64,000 bases of DNA from Oscillospiraceae bacterium. GTDB lineage: Bacteria; Bacillota_A; Clostridia; Oscillospirales; Oscillospiraceae. Under the pieces are notes generated by a model, which ran no database searches, was not told the origin of the DNA, and was given only the letters and a program-made list of their open reading frames with translations. Positions 1 to 7,193 of the stretch are shown one piece after another. The stretch covers positions 124,001-188,000 of the forward strand of contig JAFUES010000035.1 in NCBI GenBank assembly GCA_017470325.1. The letters are read 5' to 3'. Position 1 is the stretch's first letter. Each line of letters starts with the position of its first letter. The position numbers and the translations under genes were made by a program.

Positions 1-92
1 AAGATATGATGAAAAAGGACGGGGTACTTGAGAAGTACAAGGTGAAGCCCAGTGAAACAATTAAGTTGGTTCCAAAATTAAGGAAGGAGTAA
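1..92 (+). CDS. C-terminal end of an unidentified phage protein
   Basis: An open frame enters from the left edge and stops with TAA at 90-92, giving about 29 residues rich in Lys and Glu and ending in KLRKE. The next gene's ribosome binding site (GGAAGGAGT) lies within its last codons, the tight packing seen through this whole module. The fragment is too short to name. Confidence 0.5.
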   Translation, partial: DMMKKDGVLEKYKVKPSETIKLVPKLRKE

Positions 93-94
93 AA

Positions 95-265
95 ATGTAC
101 GTAAATGCGTTTGCGTTTGGTATCATGTGTACCCTGTTCGTGGAAATGGCAATAGTCATTCTTGCGAACCTGCCGAAGAAGCAGAGAAAGAATAAAAAGG
201 CACTCAAGCCTATCAACCCAAATTATAAGGAGGATTTTGACAATGGCGAAGATTGGATTAAGTGA
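95..265 (+). CDS. Small single-pass membrane protein (56 aa)
   Basis: ATG at 95 follows a GGAAGGAG site. The N-terminal half is hydrophobic (one transmembrane helix, about residues 5-26); the rest is strongly basic (PKKQRKNKK) and then acidic. Its 3' end overlaps the start of the next gene by 23 bases and carries that gene's ribosome binding site. It is one of four such tiny hydrophobic proteins in this early module. No function can be assigned. Confidence 0.5.
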   Translation: MYVNAFAFGIMCTLFVEMAIVILANLPKKQRKNKKALKPINPNYKEDFDNGEDWIK

Positions 266-755
266 AGGGTTTTCCCTTATCCCGAAGGGAACCCATGTGT
301 TCCAGATTGTAAAGGTCAACTACAAAGAGGACTTTGGCAAGATGGAAGTTACCATGCAGCTTGCCACAGGTCAGAAGCACGTTGAACGCTTCTCCCTGCT
401 GAACAAGGATGGAGAACCGAATGAGGGCGGTCTTAATGCTTTCAGCTACTTTGCAAAAACGGCACTCAATGACTTCACCCTGGCAGAGATTGATGAACAG
501 GACTTGGTAGGCTGCTTTATTCGCTGCGAAGTTGACCATGAGGAAGTTGAGAGTAACCGTACTCCCGGCAAGATGTTGAAGTTTGTGCGTCTGGGTGACA
601 AGGAACCCGCAGATGGCTATGACGAAGCCCCTGCGCCCGCTCCTGCCCCTGCAAAGTCGCAGGTGAGTAAATCTAATCCCGCTGCGGAAAAGCCCGCAGA
701 GAAGCCCACAGGCGGCAAGAAAGCCCCCTTTGACCTCAACAGTATTCTGGGATAA
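243..755 (+). CDS. Putative phage single-stranded-DNA-binding-like protein (170 aa)
   Basis: The chosen start at 243 has an AAGGAGG site eight bases upstream; an upstream in-frame ATG at 162 has none and would overlap the previous gene. Residues 1-115 look like a compact beta-rich domain. They are followed by a low-complexity linker rich in Ala, Pro and Lys (about residues 118-155) and a short conserved-looking tail, PFDLNSILG. A globular domain, flexible linker and short C-terminal peptide is the architecture of phage SSB and DUF669-type replication proteins, and the neighbours (primase, helicase, NrdD) fit. The assignment comes from architecture and context, not from a diagnostic motif. Confidence 0.45.
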   Translation: MAKIGLSEGFSLIPKGTHVFQIVKVNYKEDFGKMEVTMQLATGQKHVERFSLLNKDGEPNEGGLNAFSYFAKTALNDFTLAEIDEQDLVGCFIRCEVDHEEVESNRTPGKMLKFVRLGDKEPADGYDEAPAPAPAPAKSQVSKSNPAAEKPAEKPTGGKKAPFDLNSILG

Positions 756-771
756 CAACCTACAGGATTGA

Positions 772-835
772 GCGGTGGAGAGGGCGAAATTAAAACCTTC
801 AAACTCTCCACTGCTTATCAACATATTTATCCACA
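772..835 (+). promoter_or_regulatory. Inverted repeat plus two DnaA-box-like sites
   Basis: In the 103-bp gap between two early genes there is an 11-bp inverted repeat (GCGGTGGAGAG at 772-782, CTCTCCACTGC at 804-814). It is followed at once by TTATCAACA (815-823, one mismatch to the DnaA box) and TTATCCACA (827-835, exact consensus). Two boxes in the same orientation, three bases apart, in a replication module suggest a site bound by host DnaA. That could be an origin or a regulatory site for the downstream genes. Confidence 0.45.
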
Positions 836-858
836 AAAAAGGTTAGGAGGAATGACCG

Positions 859-1407
859 ATGGATGACTACAAGACGAAAGCTGACCGCATTGCAGAGTTC
901 ATGGAGATTATGAGCGGCGGTCTGGCTGTCACCCACTGTGAAGCCCTGCGTAACTACCTGGACAACATGGGGTTCTTTGAAGCCCCGGCTTCCACGAAGT
1001 ACCACGGTAACTACAGGGGTGGACTGTTTGACCATAGCTTGGCAGTAACCAAAAACCTGCTTCTTCTCACTGAACGTCTGGGGCTGAAATGGGAACGGGA
1101 AAGAAGCCCGTATCTGGTGGGTATGCTCCACGATATTTGCAAGTGTGACCAGTATGTGAAGCAGGCTGACGGTTCCTATACCTATCAGAATGACCTTCCT
1201 CTGTGTGGACACGGGGATAAGTCCGTTATCCTTGCCCTACAGGTGGAAATGCTGACGATGGAGGAAATCATGTGTATCAGATGGCACATGGGAGCCTACG
1301 ATGACAGCAAGGTATGGAACAACCTGGGTGCTGCGATTGAGACTTATCCTAATGTCCTGTACACCCACACGGCTGACATGATGGCTTCCCGGATAGACGG
1401 GATTTAA
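859..1407 (+). CDS. HD-domain phosphohydrolase (182 aa)
   Basis: The protein has the metal ligands of an HD hydrolase in order: H in GGLFDHSLAV (about residue 59), the HD pair in GMLHDICKCD (about 95), H in CGHGDKS (about 118) and H in IRWHMG (about 138). This family hydrolyses phosphoester bonds, often of nucleotides, and phage members commonly sit with nucleotide metabolism genes, as here beside MazG and NrdD/NrdG. The start at 859 follows AGGAGG by eight bases; an earlier ATG at 852 hits a stop after four codons. The substrate cannot be read from the sequence. Confidence 0.8.
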   Translation: MDDYKTKADRIAEFMEIMSGGLAVTHCEALRNYLDNMGFFEAPASTKYHGNYRGGLFDHSLAVTKNLLLLTERLGLKWERERSPYLVGMLHDICKCDQYVKQADGSYTYQNDLPLCGHGDKSVILALQVEMLTMEEIMCIRWHMGAYDDSKVWNNLGAAIETYPNVLYTHTADMMASRIDGI

Positions 1408-1422
1408 GAAAGGGATTAAGCA

Positions 1423-1536
1423 ATGATAATAAACATTCTGGCAGTAATTGGAGCCATACACCTTGCCTTTGATGTGATTATGTTTATCGGAATTGCTTAT
1501 CTATATTACAGAGATAAGGAGGAAAGCAGAAAATGA
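1423..1536 (+). CDS. Tiny membrane protein (37 aa)
   Basis: ATG at 1423 follows AAAGGG. The protein is almost entirely one hydrophobic helix (residues 2-29), ending in a short charged tail RDKEESRK. Its stop overlaps the start of the MazG-like gene by four bases (ATGA), so the two are probably translationally coupled. It resembles in form the other small membrane proteins at 95, 6633 and 7122. Function unknown. Confidence 0.45.
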   Translation: MIINILAVIGAIHLAFDVIMFIGIAYLYYRDKEESRK

Positions 1537-1916
1537 ATGGTATGGAATACCAGACCCTTGCCATGAGAACCAACGATGGCAAGGCAACACAGCGGCTTGA
1601 CCGACTGATTGACTCCTCCCCGGATGACAGGGACGTGGACGTGGGCGGTGTGCTGAACGGTTGCCTGGGACTGTCCGGGGAGGTTGGTGAGTTCAATGAC
1701 ATGGTGAAGAAATGGATTTTCCATGAGAAAGACCTTGACATGGAACACGCCAAAAAGGAACTGGGTGACGTGATGTGGTACGTTGCCATGCTGTGTCACT
1801 CTTTCGGTTGGAACCTTGACACCATTATGCAGATGAACGTAGACAAGCTAAAAGCCCGTTACCCGCAGGGCTTTGACGTAAATCTGTCCGCACACCGTCA
1901 AGCCGGGGACGTGTGA
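1533..1916 (+). CDS. MazG-like nucleotide pyrophosphohydrolase (127 aa)
   Basis: The protein carries the MazG/dUTPase-superfamily helical core: GLSGEVGEFND (about residues 46-56) and KKELGDVMWYVA (about 74-85), whose Glu and Asp side chains bind magnesium. Enzymes of this family split nucleoside triphosphates to monophosphates and pyrophosphate. Phage versions are thought to clean or reshape nucleotide pools, or to lower alarmone levels. It is translated in a chain with its neighbours (four-base overlaps on either side) and precedes the ribonucleotide reductase genes. Confidence 0.8.
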   Translation: MNGMEYQTLAMRTNDGKATQRLDRLIDSSPDDRDVDVGGVLNGCLGLSGEVGEFNDMVKKWIFHEKDLDMEHAKKELGDVMWYVAMLCHSFGWNLDTIMQMNVDKLKARYPQGFDVNLSAHRQAGDV

Positions 1917-2422
1917 TGAATTATCACAACATTACCCATGATGACATGAATAACGGGGATGGGCTGCGGGTAGTCCTCTGGGTTGCAGGGTGTGACCACC
2001 ACTGCAAAGACTGTCAGAACCCCGTTACGTGGAACCCGAATGACGGCTTGCCGTTCACGCTGAAAGACGCTGATGAAATCTACCATGAACTGGCAAAGGA
2101 CTACATATCGGGTATTACATTTTCTGGTGGTGACCCGCTCCACCCTGCCAACCGTGCTTCTGTGTATGAACTGATGAAGTCCGTCAAACGCAGTTTCCCG
2201 GATAAAACAATCTGGCTGTATACGGGCTACACCTGGGAAGAAATCATGGACAATGCGGAACTTACCGCAATGATGGAACCCATTGACGTTTTGGTGGACG
2301 GACGTTTTGAAACCGAATTGAAGGACGTGACCTATCACTGGGCGGGTAGCACCAACCAGAAGGTCATAGACGTACAAAGCACATTACAGAAAGGGAGGGT
2401 CATTCTCCATGAAGATAATTAA
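1916..2422 (+). CDS. nrdG: Anaerobic ribonucleotide reductase activating protein NrdG
   Basis: This radical-SAM enzyme generates the glycyl radical on NrdD. The 4Fe-4S cluster motif is visible near the N terminus as CDHHCKDC (CxxxCxxC), followed by the SAM-binding GG-type motif FSGGDPLH. At 168 residues it has the length normal for NrdG. ATG at 1916 overlaps the MazG stop (TGATG); a GTG one codon earlier is possible. The 3' end overlaps nrdD by 14 bases. Reductase plus activase shows that the phage replicates in an anaerobic cell. Confidence 0.9.
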   Translation: MNYHNITHDDMNNGDGLRVVLWVAGCDHHCKDCQNPVTWNPNDGLPFTLKDADEIYHELAKDYISGITFSGGDPLHPANRASVYELMKSVKRSFPDKTIWLYTGYTWEEIMDNAELTAMMEPIDVLVDGRFETELKDVTYHWAGSTNQKVIDVQSTLQKGRVILHEDN

Positions 2423-4550
2423 GAAAGACGGAACTCTGGAAGAATTTGACGGTCAGAAAATCGTCAATGCAGTCAACAAGTCTGCGTCCCGTGTGATGAT
2501 AAACCTCACTGACTCACAGTTCCATGACATTGTAGCTTCCGTAGTGAAGCTGATTGAGGATAAGGGGCTTGAGGAAATCCCGGTTTATGAAATGCACAAT
2601 ATCATGGAGCAGGTTCTTGAGGATTTTGACCCCAGAGTGGCGAAGTCCTACCGAGACTACAGGAACTATAAGAAAGATTTTATCCACATGATGGATGAAG
2701 TCTATATCAAGTCCCAGTCTATCCGCTTCATTGGTGATAAGGAAAACGCAAACTCTGACTCCGCACTGGTAGCCACAAAACGCTGCCTTATCTTCAATGA
2801 ACTCAACAAGCGGCTGTACCGTAAGTTCTTTATGACCAGGGACGAATTGCAGGCTTGCAAGGAAGGTTATATCTATATCCATGACCAGTCTGCCCGCCTT
2901 GATACCATTAACTGCTGCCTGTGTGATATTGCCACGATTATGACGGGCGGCTTTGAAATGGGGAATGTATGGTACAACGAACCGAAAAGCCTTGACACTG
3001 CCTTTGACGTTCTGGGTGACATTATTCTGGCTACGGCTTCACAGCAGTACGGCGGGTTCACTGTCCCGGAGGTTGATAAAATTCTTTCTCCCTATGCCGT
3101 GAAATCTTATGACAAATACCGTGAAGAATACATGGATATTGCCTTTAAGATGATGGCTGACTACCATACCGCAGAACTGCTTTCCCGTGAGTATGCGCTT
3201 AACAAGGTGCAGCGGGACTTTGAACAGGGCTTCCAGGGTATTGAAATGAAACTGAATACCGTAGGCAGTTCCCGTGGTGACTACCCGTTTATCACAATGA
3301 CCTTTGGTCTGGCTACTGATACTTTCGGTAAGATGGCAAGCAAGACCTTCCTGCGGGTACACCAAAACGGGCAGGGCAAGCCTGGTAATAAGAAGCCCGT
3401 GCTGTTCCCCAAACTGGTTTTCCTGTATGATGAAGCACTTCACGGTGAGGGTTGTGAGTGTGAGGACGTGTTTGAAGCGGGTATTCAATGCAGTTGCAAG
3501 ACCATGTACCCAGACTGGCTGTCTCTTACAGGTGACGGCTATGTAGCTTCTATGTACAAGAAGTACAAGCGCATTGTGTCCCCTATGGGTTGCCGTGCTT
3601 TCCTTTCTCCCTGGTATGAACGGGGCGGGATGACCCCGGCAGACGATGATGACAAGCCCGTGTTCGTGGGACGTTTTAATGTAGGAGCCGTAAGTTTGCA
3701 CCTGCCTATGATACTGGCAAAGGCACGGCAGGAGAACCGTGACTTCTATGAAGTTCTGGACTACTACCTTGAAATGATTAGAGGTATTCACAAACGCACC
3801 TATGACTATATCGGAGAAATGAGGGCTTCTATCAATCCTATCATGTTCTGTGAGGGTGGTGCTTACGGTGGACACCTGCAACCCCATGACAAGATTAAAC
3901 CCCTGCTGAAACCCATGACAGCTTCCTTTGGCATTACTGCCCTTAATGAATTGCAGGAGTTGTATAACGGGAAGTCCATTGCGGAAGATGGGGAGTTTGC
4001 CCTTGAAGTCATGCGGTATATCAATGACAAGGTGACAGAGTTTAAGAAGCAGGACGGTTGGCTGTACGCAATCTACGGAACCCCGGCAGAAAGTCTTTGT
4101 GGGTTGCAGGTTGAACAGTTCCGCAAGATGTACGGTATTGTGGAGAATGTTTCTGATAGACCTTATGTCAGTAATTCCTTCCACTGCCACGTCACAGAGG
4201 ACATTACCCCTATCCAGAAGCAAGACCTGGAAGGGCGGTTCTGGGATTTGTGCAACGGCGGGAAAATCCAGTATGTGAGATACCCCGTTGACTACAACAT
4301 TGACGCTGTGAGAACGCTTGTCAAGCGGGCAATGCAGAAGGGCTACTATGAAGGTGTGAACCTTTCCCTTGCCTACTGTGATGACTGCGGACACCAGGAA
4401 CTTGAAATGGACGTTTGCCCGGTCTGCGGCAGTACCAACCTCACGAAGATTGACCGCATGAATGGGTATCTGTCCTACAGCAGAGTACACGGGGACACAC
4501 GTTTGAACGCTGCGAAGATGGCTGAAATTGCGGAAAGGAAGTCAATGTAA
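2409..4550 (+). CDS. nrdD: Anaerobic ribonucleoside-triphosphate reductase NrdD
   Basis: NrdD reduces ribonucleoside triphosphates to deoxy forms for DNA synthesis without oxygen. The 713-residue protein starts with an ATP-cone (KKDGTLEEFDGQKIVNAV, residues 5-22), which gives allosteric control by ATP/dATP. It ends with a zinc ribbon (CDDC and CPVC, about residues 657-675) and the glycyl-radical loop RMNGYLSYSR, where the Gly carries the radical. The canonical loop is RxxGY, so the site is intact. The start follows AGGGAGGG and overlaps nrdG. Confidence 0.93.
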   Translation: MKIIKKDGTLEEFDGQKIVNAVNKSASRVMINLTDSQFHDIVASVVKLIEDKGLEEIPVYEMHNIMEQVLEDFDPRVAKSYRDYRNYKKDFIHMMDEVYIKSQSIRFIGDKENANSDSALVATKRCLIFNELNKRLYRKFFMTRDELQACKEGYIYIHDQSARLDTINCCLCDIATIMTGGFEMGNVWYNEPKSLDTAFDVLGDIILATASQQYGGFTVPEVDKILSPYAVKSYDKYREEYMDIAFKMMADYHTAELLSREYALNKVQRDFEQGFQGIEMKLNTVGSSRGDYPFITMTFGLATDTFGKMASKTFLRVHQNGQGKPGNKKPVLFPKLVFLYDEALHGEGCECEDVFEAGIQCSCKTMYPDWLSLTGDGYVASMYKKYKRIVSPMGCRAFLSPWYERGGMTPADDDDKPVFVGRFNVGAVSLHLPMILAKARQENRDFYEVLDYYLEMIRGIHKRTYDYIGEMRASINPIMFCEGGAYGGHLQPHDKIKPLLKPMTASFGITALNELQELYNGKSIAEDGEFALEVMRYINDKVTEFKKQDGWLYAIYGTPAESLCGLQVEQFRKMYGIVENVSDRPYVSNSFHCHVTEDITPIQKQDLEGRFWDLCNGGKIQYVRYPVDYNIDAVRTLVKRAMQKGYYEGVNLSLAYCDDCGHQELEMDVCPVCGSTNLTKIDRMNGYLSYSRVHGDTRLNAAKMAEIAERKSM

Positions 4551-4738
4551 TGGAGTACACCGTAGGCAAAGAGAAAGGCAGTAGCCGTTACTATGTGTGC
4601 AGAGTGGGTAGCAATACCCCTCTCACACAGCACTATTCCACAAAGAAGAAAGCCCTTCACGTTGCGGCTGATATGGAGGGGCTTGACTACGGGGAGTATA
4701 TGAAACTCCACAGAAAAGGGGGAACGGACAATGATTAA
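4550..4738 (+). CDS. Small unknown phage protein (62 aa)
   Basis: The start ATG overlaps the nrdD stop (TAATG), indicating translational coupling. The protein is polar, with a short beta-like N-terminal stretch (YTVGKEKGSSRYYVCRVG) and a KKKALHVAADME helix. That pattern resembles small phage proteins that keep a KKxA helix after a beta hairpin. It overlaps the next start by eight bases. No family recognised. Confidence 0.55.
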   Translation: MEYTVGKEKGSSRYYVCRVGSNTPLTQHYSTKKKALHVAADMEGLDYGEYMKLHRKGGTDND

Positions 4739-5420
4739 GTTAGAGCGCACCGAAACCCACGGATGGGAAGCCGCTGTCCGGGGTATGCGTAACCCGCTGA
4801 ACTCCTGGGAGAAGTCAGACAGTCACTATTGTTGGGACTTGACTCATAACACCTGCGGTTGCTTCAACTGTGAACTCAAGAGTGATAATGATGTGTGCCA
4901 CGCAGAAAAGTTCTGGATTGGTGAAAATGACTTGACACTGATGAAGAAACTTGCTGCAAGCGGAAATGACCACGGGAAGTTCCTGCGGATGATAACCGTC
5001 ATGGTAGACATTACCGCCCCGCTGTACTGGTGGAAGGAATTTGACACCTACAAGGTAGGAACTGTAGCGAACAGTTGTTCTACTATGCACAAAATCCAGT
5101 CCAAAGAGTTCACCCTTGAGGACTTTTCTGTAGAACACCTGGACAGGGAAAGCAGGATTGCCCTGGGGAACGTCCTGCACGTTATGAACACTGCCCGTCA
5201 GTCTTTCAATGTCCTCAAGGACAAGAAATACTGGTGGCAGATGATACAGTTGCTTCCTACGTCCTACAACCAGAAACGCACAGTACAGCTTAACTACGCA
5301 GTCCTCAAGAATATCTACCACTCCCGGAGAAACCACAAACTGGATGAGTGGCATACGTTCTGTGACTGGATTAAGCGGTTGCCGTACAGTGAACTTATTA
5401 CGGGAGGTACAGAGGAATGA
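4731..5420 (+). CDS. Possible divergent ThyX-like protein (229 aa)
   Basis: The middle of the protein (FLRMITVMVDITAPLYWWKEFDTYKVGTVANSC split over residues 84-117) and the C-terminal part (LLPTSYNQKRTVQLNYAV, then KNIYHSRRNHKLDEW, residues 174-207) follow the order seen in flavin-dependent thymidylate synthases. There a substrate-binding segment with Arg/His/Ser is followed by an LP...T...N/L.N.....R......W helix pair. The canonical ThyX signature RHRxxSxNxxSxR is not intact, so activity is uncertain. The place between nrdD and the primase fits nucleotide metabolism. It could equally be an unrelated phage protein. Confidence 0.4.
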   Translation: MIKLERTETHGWEAAVRGMRNPLNSWEKSDSHYCWDLTHNTCGCFNCELKSDNDVCHAEKFWIGENDLTLMKKLAASGNDHGKFLRMITVMVDITAPLYWWKEFDTYKVGTVANSCSTMHKIQSKEFTLEDFSVEHLDRESRIALGNVLHVMNTARQSFNVLKDKKYWWQMIQLLPTSYNQKRTVQLNYAVLKNIYHSRRNHKLDEWHTFCDWIKRLPYSELITGGTEE

Positions 5421-5827
5421 AGAAATGGTATATTCTTGCCATTGTCCTGCTAATAATTGCCTTGGTGATAACCGCCTGCGGCAAGGCAGAAAAGCCCGGT
5501 AAGCAGGATGACAGGCAGGTAGTGGAAACGGACGTGATTGTAGATATTACCGTGGGAGAAAGCGGGTTCTATGACACTCTGTGCCACTACGTAAAGCTGA
5601 CCTACAAGGACGGTAAGGTGACCGAAATTGAGGTCAATGACCCTAAACTGCTTGCCTTTCGGGTATCGGAATGTTGGTTCGGCGGTGTAAGACTCTACCA
5701 TGAAAATGAGATAGAAGAAATCATACAAGGGCTGCGAAATGTCAACTACTTCTATGACAACGCTGACCTGGCTGACCTCATTGACCAGTTGGAGGGCGGC
5801 ATTATGATGATGGAAGCAAGTACATGA
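5417..5827 (+). CDS. Phage-encoded lipoprotein (136 aa)
   Basis: A lysine start (MKKW), a long hydrophobic core and the lipobox VITAC place the lipidated cysteine at residue 21, so the mature protein should be anchored outside the cytoplasmic membrane. The mature part is acidic and about 115 residues long, with a predicted beta-rich stretch (DVIVDITVGESGFYDTL) and a C-terminal helix. It overlaps its neighbours by four and three bases, so it belongs to the early operon. Lipoproteins in phage operons are sometimes superinfection-exclusion factors; nothing here proves that role. Confidence 0.7.
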   Translation: MKKWYILAIVLLIIALVITACGKAEKPGKQDDRQVVETDVIVDITVGESGFYDTLCHYVKLTYKDGKVTEIEVNDPKLLAFRVSECWFGGVRLYHENEIEEIIQGLRNVNYFYDNADLADLIDQLEGGIMMMEAST

Positions 5828-5844
5828 TGAAGGAGCGTAGGCAC

Positions 5845-6627
5845 ATGGATTATTCCAGAATACCAGAAGAATTGAAGAAGCTGAACCAGTGGGTATGCAC
5901 CTGGGATAACTCCAAAGTCCCTATGAAAGCCTTTGAGAAGAAAGCCGCTTCCTCTACTGCCCCGGAAACCTGGGGAACCTTTGAACAGGCTGCGGCGGCG
6001 GTAGAGGGCGGCAAGTATGACCAGGTGGGCTTTGTGTTCGCTGATACTGGACTGGTAGGTATAGATATAGACGTAGGCTTTGAAGATGGTCTTATGACCC
6101 CGCTGTGTGCAGACATTATGAAAGCCTGCCACTCCTACACGGAAAAGTCCAGAAGCGGACGTGGGGTACATATTCTGCTTCACGGTGACTTGCCCTTTCC
6201 CGGCAAGAATAATCTCAAGGGGGTAGAGATTTACAAGTCCCGCAGGTTCTTCATTATGACAGGGAAGCAGCTTATCTTCCCGGAAATCATAGAGAACCAG
6301 GAAGCCATAGACTATGTAGTGGAGAAATACTTTCCAGTCACGGAAAAGACGGGTAGCAAAAGCCCGATGGTGCAGAAGATATACGTACCTATCTTCCGCA
6401 AGCCCGAAGGGGGCAAGGTCTTTGTAAGACCCGACTACCCGGAAATCATATCCGGGGGCAGAAACCTGTCACTCACGTCCCTTGCGGGAGCCTTGCACAA
6501 CTACGGATGGAGCAAGCAACAGATATATAGAGAACTCTGCTATGTAAACCAGAATTGTTGCAAGCCGCCCCTGCATGACCGGGAGTTGCAGTCAATATGT
6601 GAGAGTGTCACAAGATACAGGAGGTAA
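5845..6627 (+). CDS. Archaeo-eukaryotic-type primase (Prim-Pol with PriCT)
   Basis: This is a primase of the AEP superfamily that starts DNA synthesis for the phage. Metal-binding acidic residues are visible in LVGIDIDVGFEDG (about residues 71-83), and the nucleotide-binding SGRGVHILL (about 111-119) is the usual S/GxxH motif. Residues 207-255 match the PriCT-1 C-terminal domain (GGRNLSLTSLAGALH, later LHDRELQSICESV). I chose ATG 5845 because AAGGAG lies nine bases upstream; ATGs at 5824 and 5827 overlap the lipoprotein stop. The SF3 helicase 570 bases downstream completes a D5-type primase-helicase pair. Confidence 0.8.
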   Translation: MDYSRIPEELKKLNQWVCTWDNSKVPMKAFEKKAASSTAPETWGTFEQAAAAVEGGKYDQVGFVFADTGLVGIDIDVGFEDGLMTPLCADIMKACHSYTEKSRSGRGVHILLHGDLPFPGKNNLKGVEIYKSRRFFIMTGKQLIFPEIIENQEAIDYVVEKYFPVTEKTGSKSPMVQKIYVPIFRKPEGGKVFVRPDYPEIISGGRNLSLTSLAGALHNYGWSKQQIYRELCYVNQNCCKPPLHDRELQSICESVTRYRR

Positions 6628-6632
6628 AGACA

Positions 6633-6791
6633 ATGAACATTTTGAGGATGTTATTCCCGGCACTGATGGTGGTAGGCGCACTGGGAAGCCTGGTGGTCAA
6701 TATTGTGGGTAAGGGTGATTATCCCACAAGCCTGCAATGGGTAGGGGCTTGCCTGCTTTATACCGCACTGATGTTACGGAACAGGGGGTAA
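6633..6791 (+). CDS. Small two-helix membrane protein (52 aa)
   Basis: ATG 6633 follows an AGGAGG site that overlaps the primase stop. Two hydrophobic segments (residues 4-25 and 35-48) flank a short polar turn with GKGDYPTS, so a hairpin membrane protein is likely. The next gene begins five bases after its stop. Function unknown. Confidence 0.5.
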   Translation: MNILRMLFPALMVVGALGSLVVNIVGKGDYPTSLQWVGACLLYTALMLRNRG

Positions 6792-6796
6792 AAAAG

Positions 6797-7108
6797 ATGG
6801 CACACGTTATCACTATCCCGGCTGTAAGCAAGACACAGCGCAACGAGACAATGTTTTCAGAAAGGGACTTCCTGCTGCTTGTGGATGAATACATGGGTAT
6901 GGAAGCCCGCCACTACCTTGAAGAACTCATAGAGGACTACAAGGCAGAGATAAAGGAAGTTCTGGGTGATGACTATGAGAGTGTGGCAGATGGTTACCGT
7001 AATGAGTTGGTAAGTACCATGAACGCACTCAAGGAAGAACTGGACAAGCCCAGACTGAACAGAAAGAACGTGGAGCGCATTTACAAAGACCTCCACAGAA
7101 ACCTGTAA
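6797..7108 (+). CDS. Unknown helical phage protein (103 aa)
   Basis: The start at 6797 is close behind the previous stop, with a weak GGGGG site. The protein is mainly charged helices (DYKAEIKEVLGDDYES, LKEELDKPRLNRKNVE), with no Cys and no recognisable motif. Acidic and basic residues alternate, which suggests a small helical bundle. Located between primase and helicase, it may serve replication, but this is context only. Confidence 0.6.
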   Translation: MAHVITIPAVSKTQRNETMFSERDFLLLVDEYMGMEARHYLEELIEDYKAEIKEVLGDDYESVADGYRNELVSTMNALKEELDKPRLNRKNVERIYKDLHRNL

Positions 7109-7121
7109 GGAGGGTAGAAAG

Positions 7122-7193
7122 ATGATTTTCAAAGTATTGGTTATATTTCTGCTACTGCTTATCTGGGCTGAACTGGCAGGGAGGGAAAAGTAA
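7122..7193 (+). CDS. Membrane micropeptide (23 aa)
   Basis: ATG 7122 has AAGGAGGG eight bases upstream, one of the best ribosome binding sites in the module. The peptide is one hydrophobic helix (residues 2-16) with a short charged tail AGREK. It stops immediately before the helicase ATG (TAA then ATG), so translation of the helicase may be coupled to it. It may act mainly as a coupling leader. Confidence 0.4.
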   Translation: MIFKVLVIFLLLLIWAELAGREK

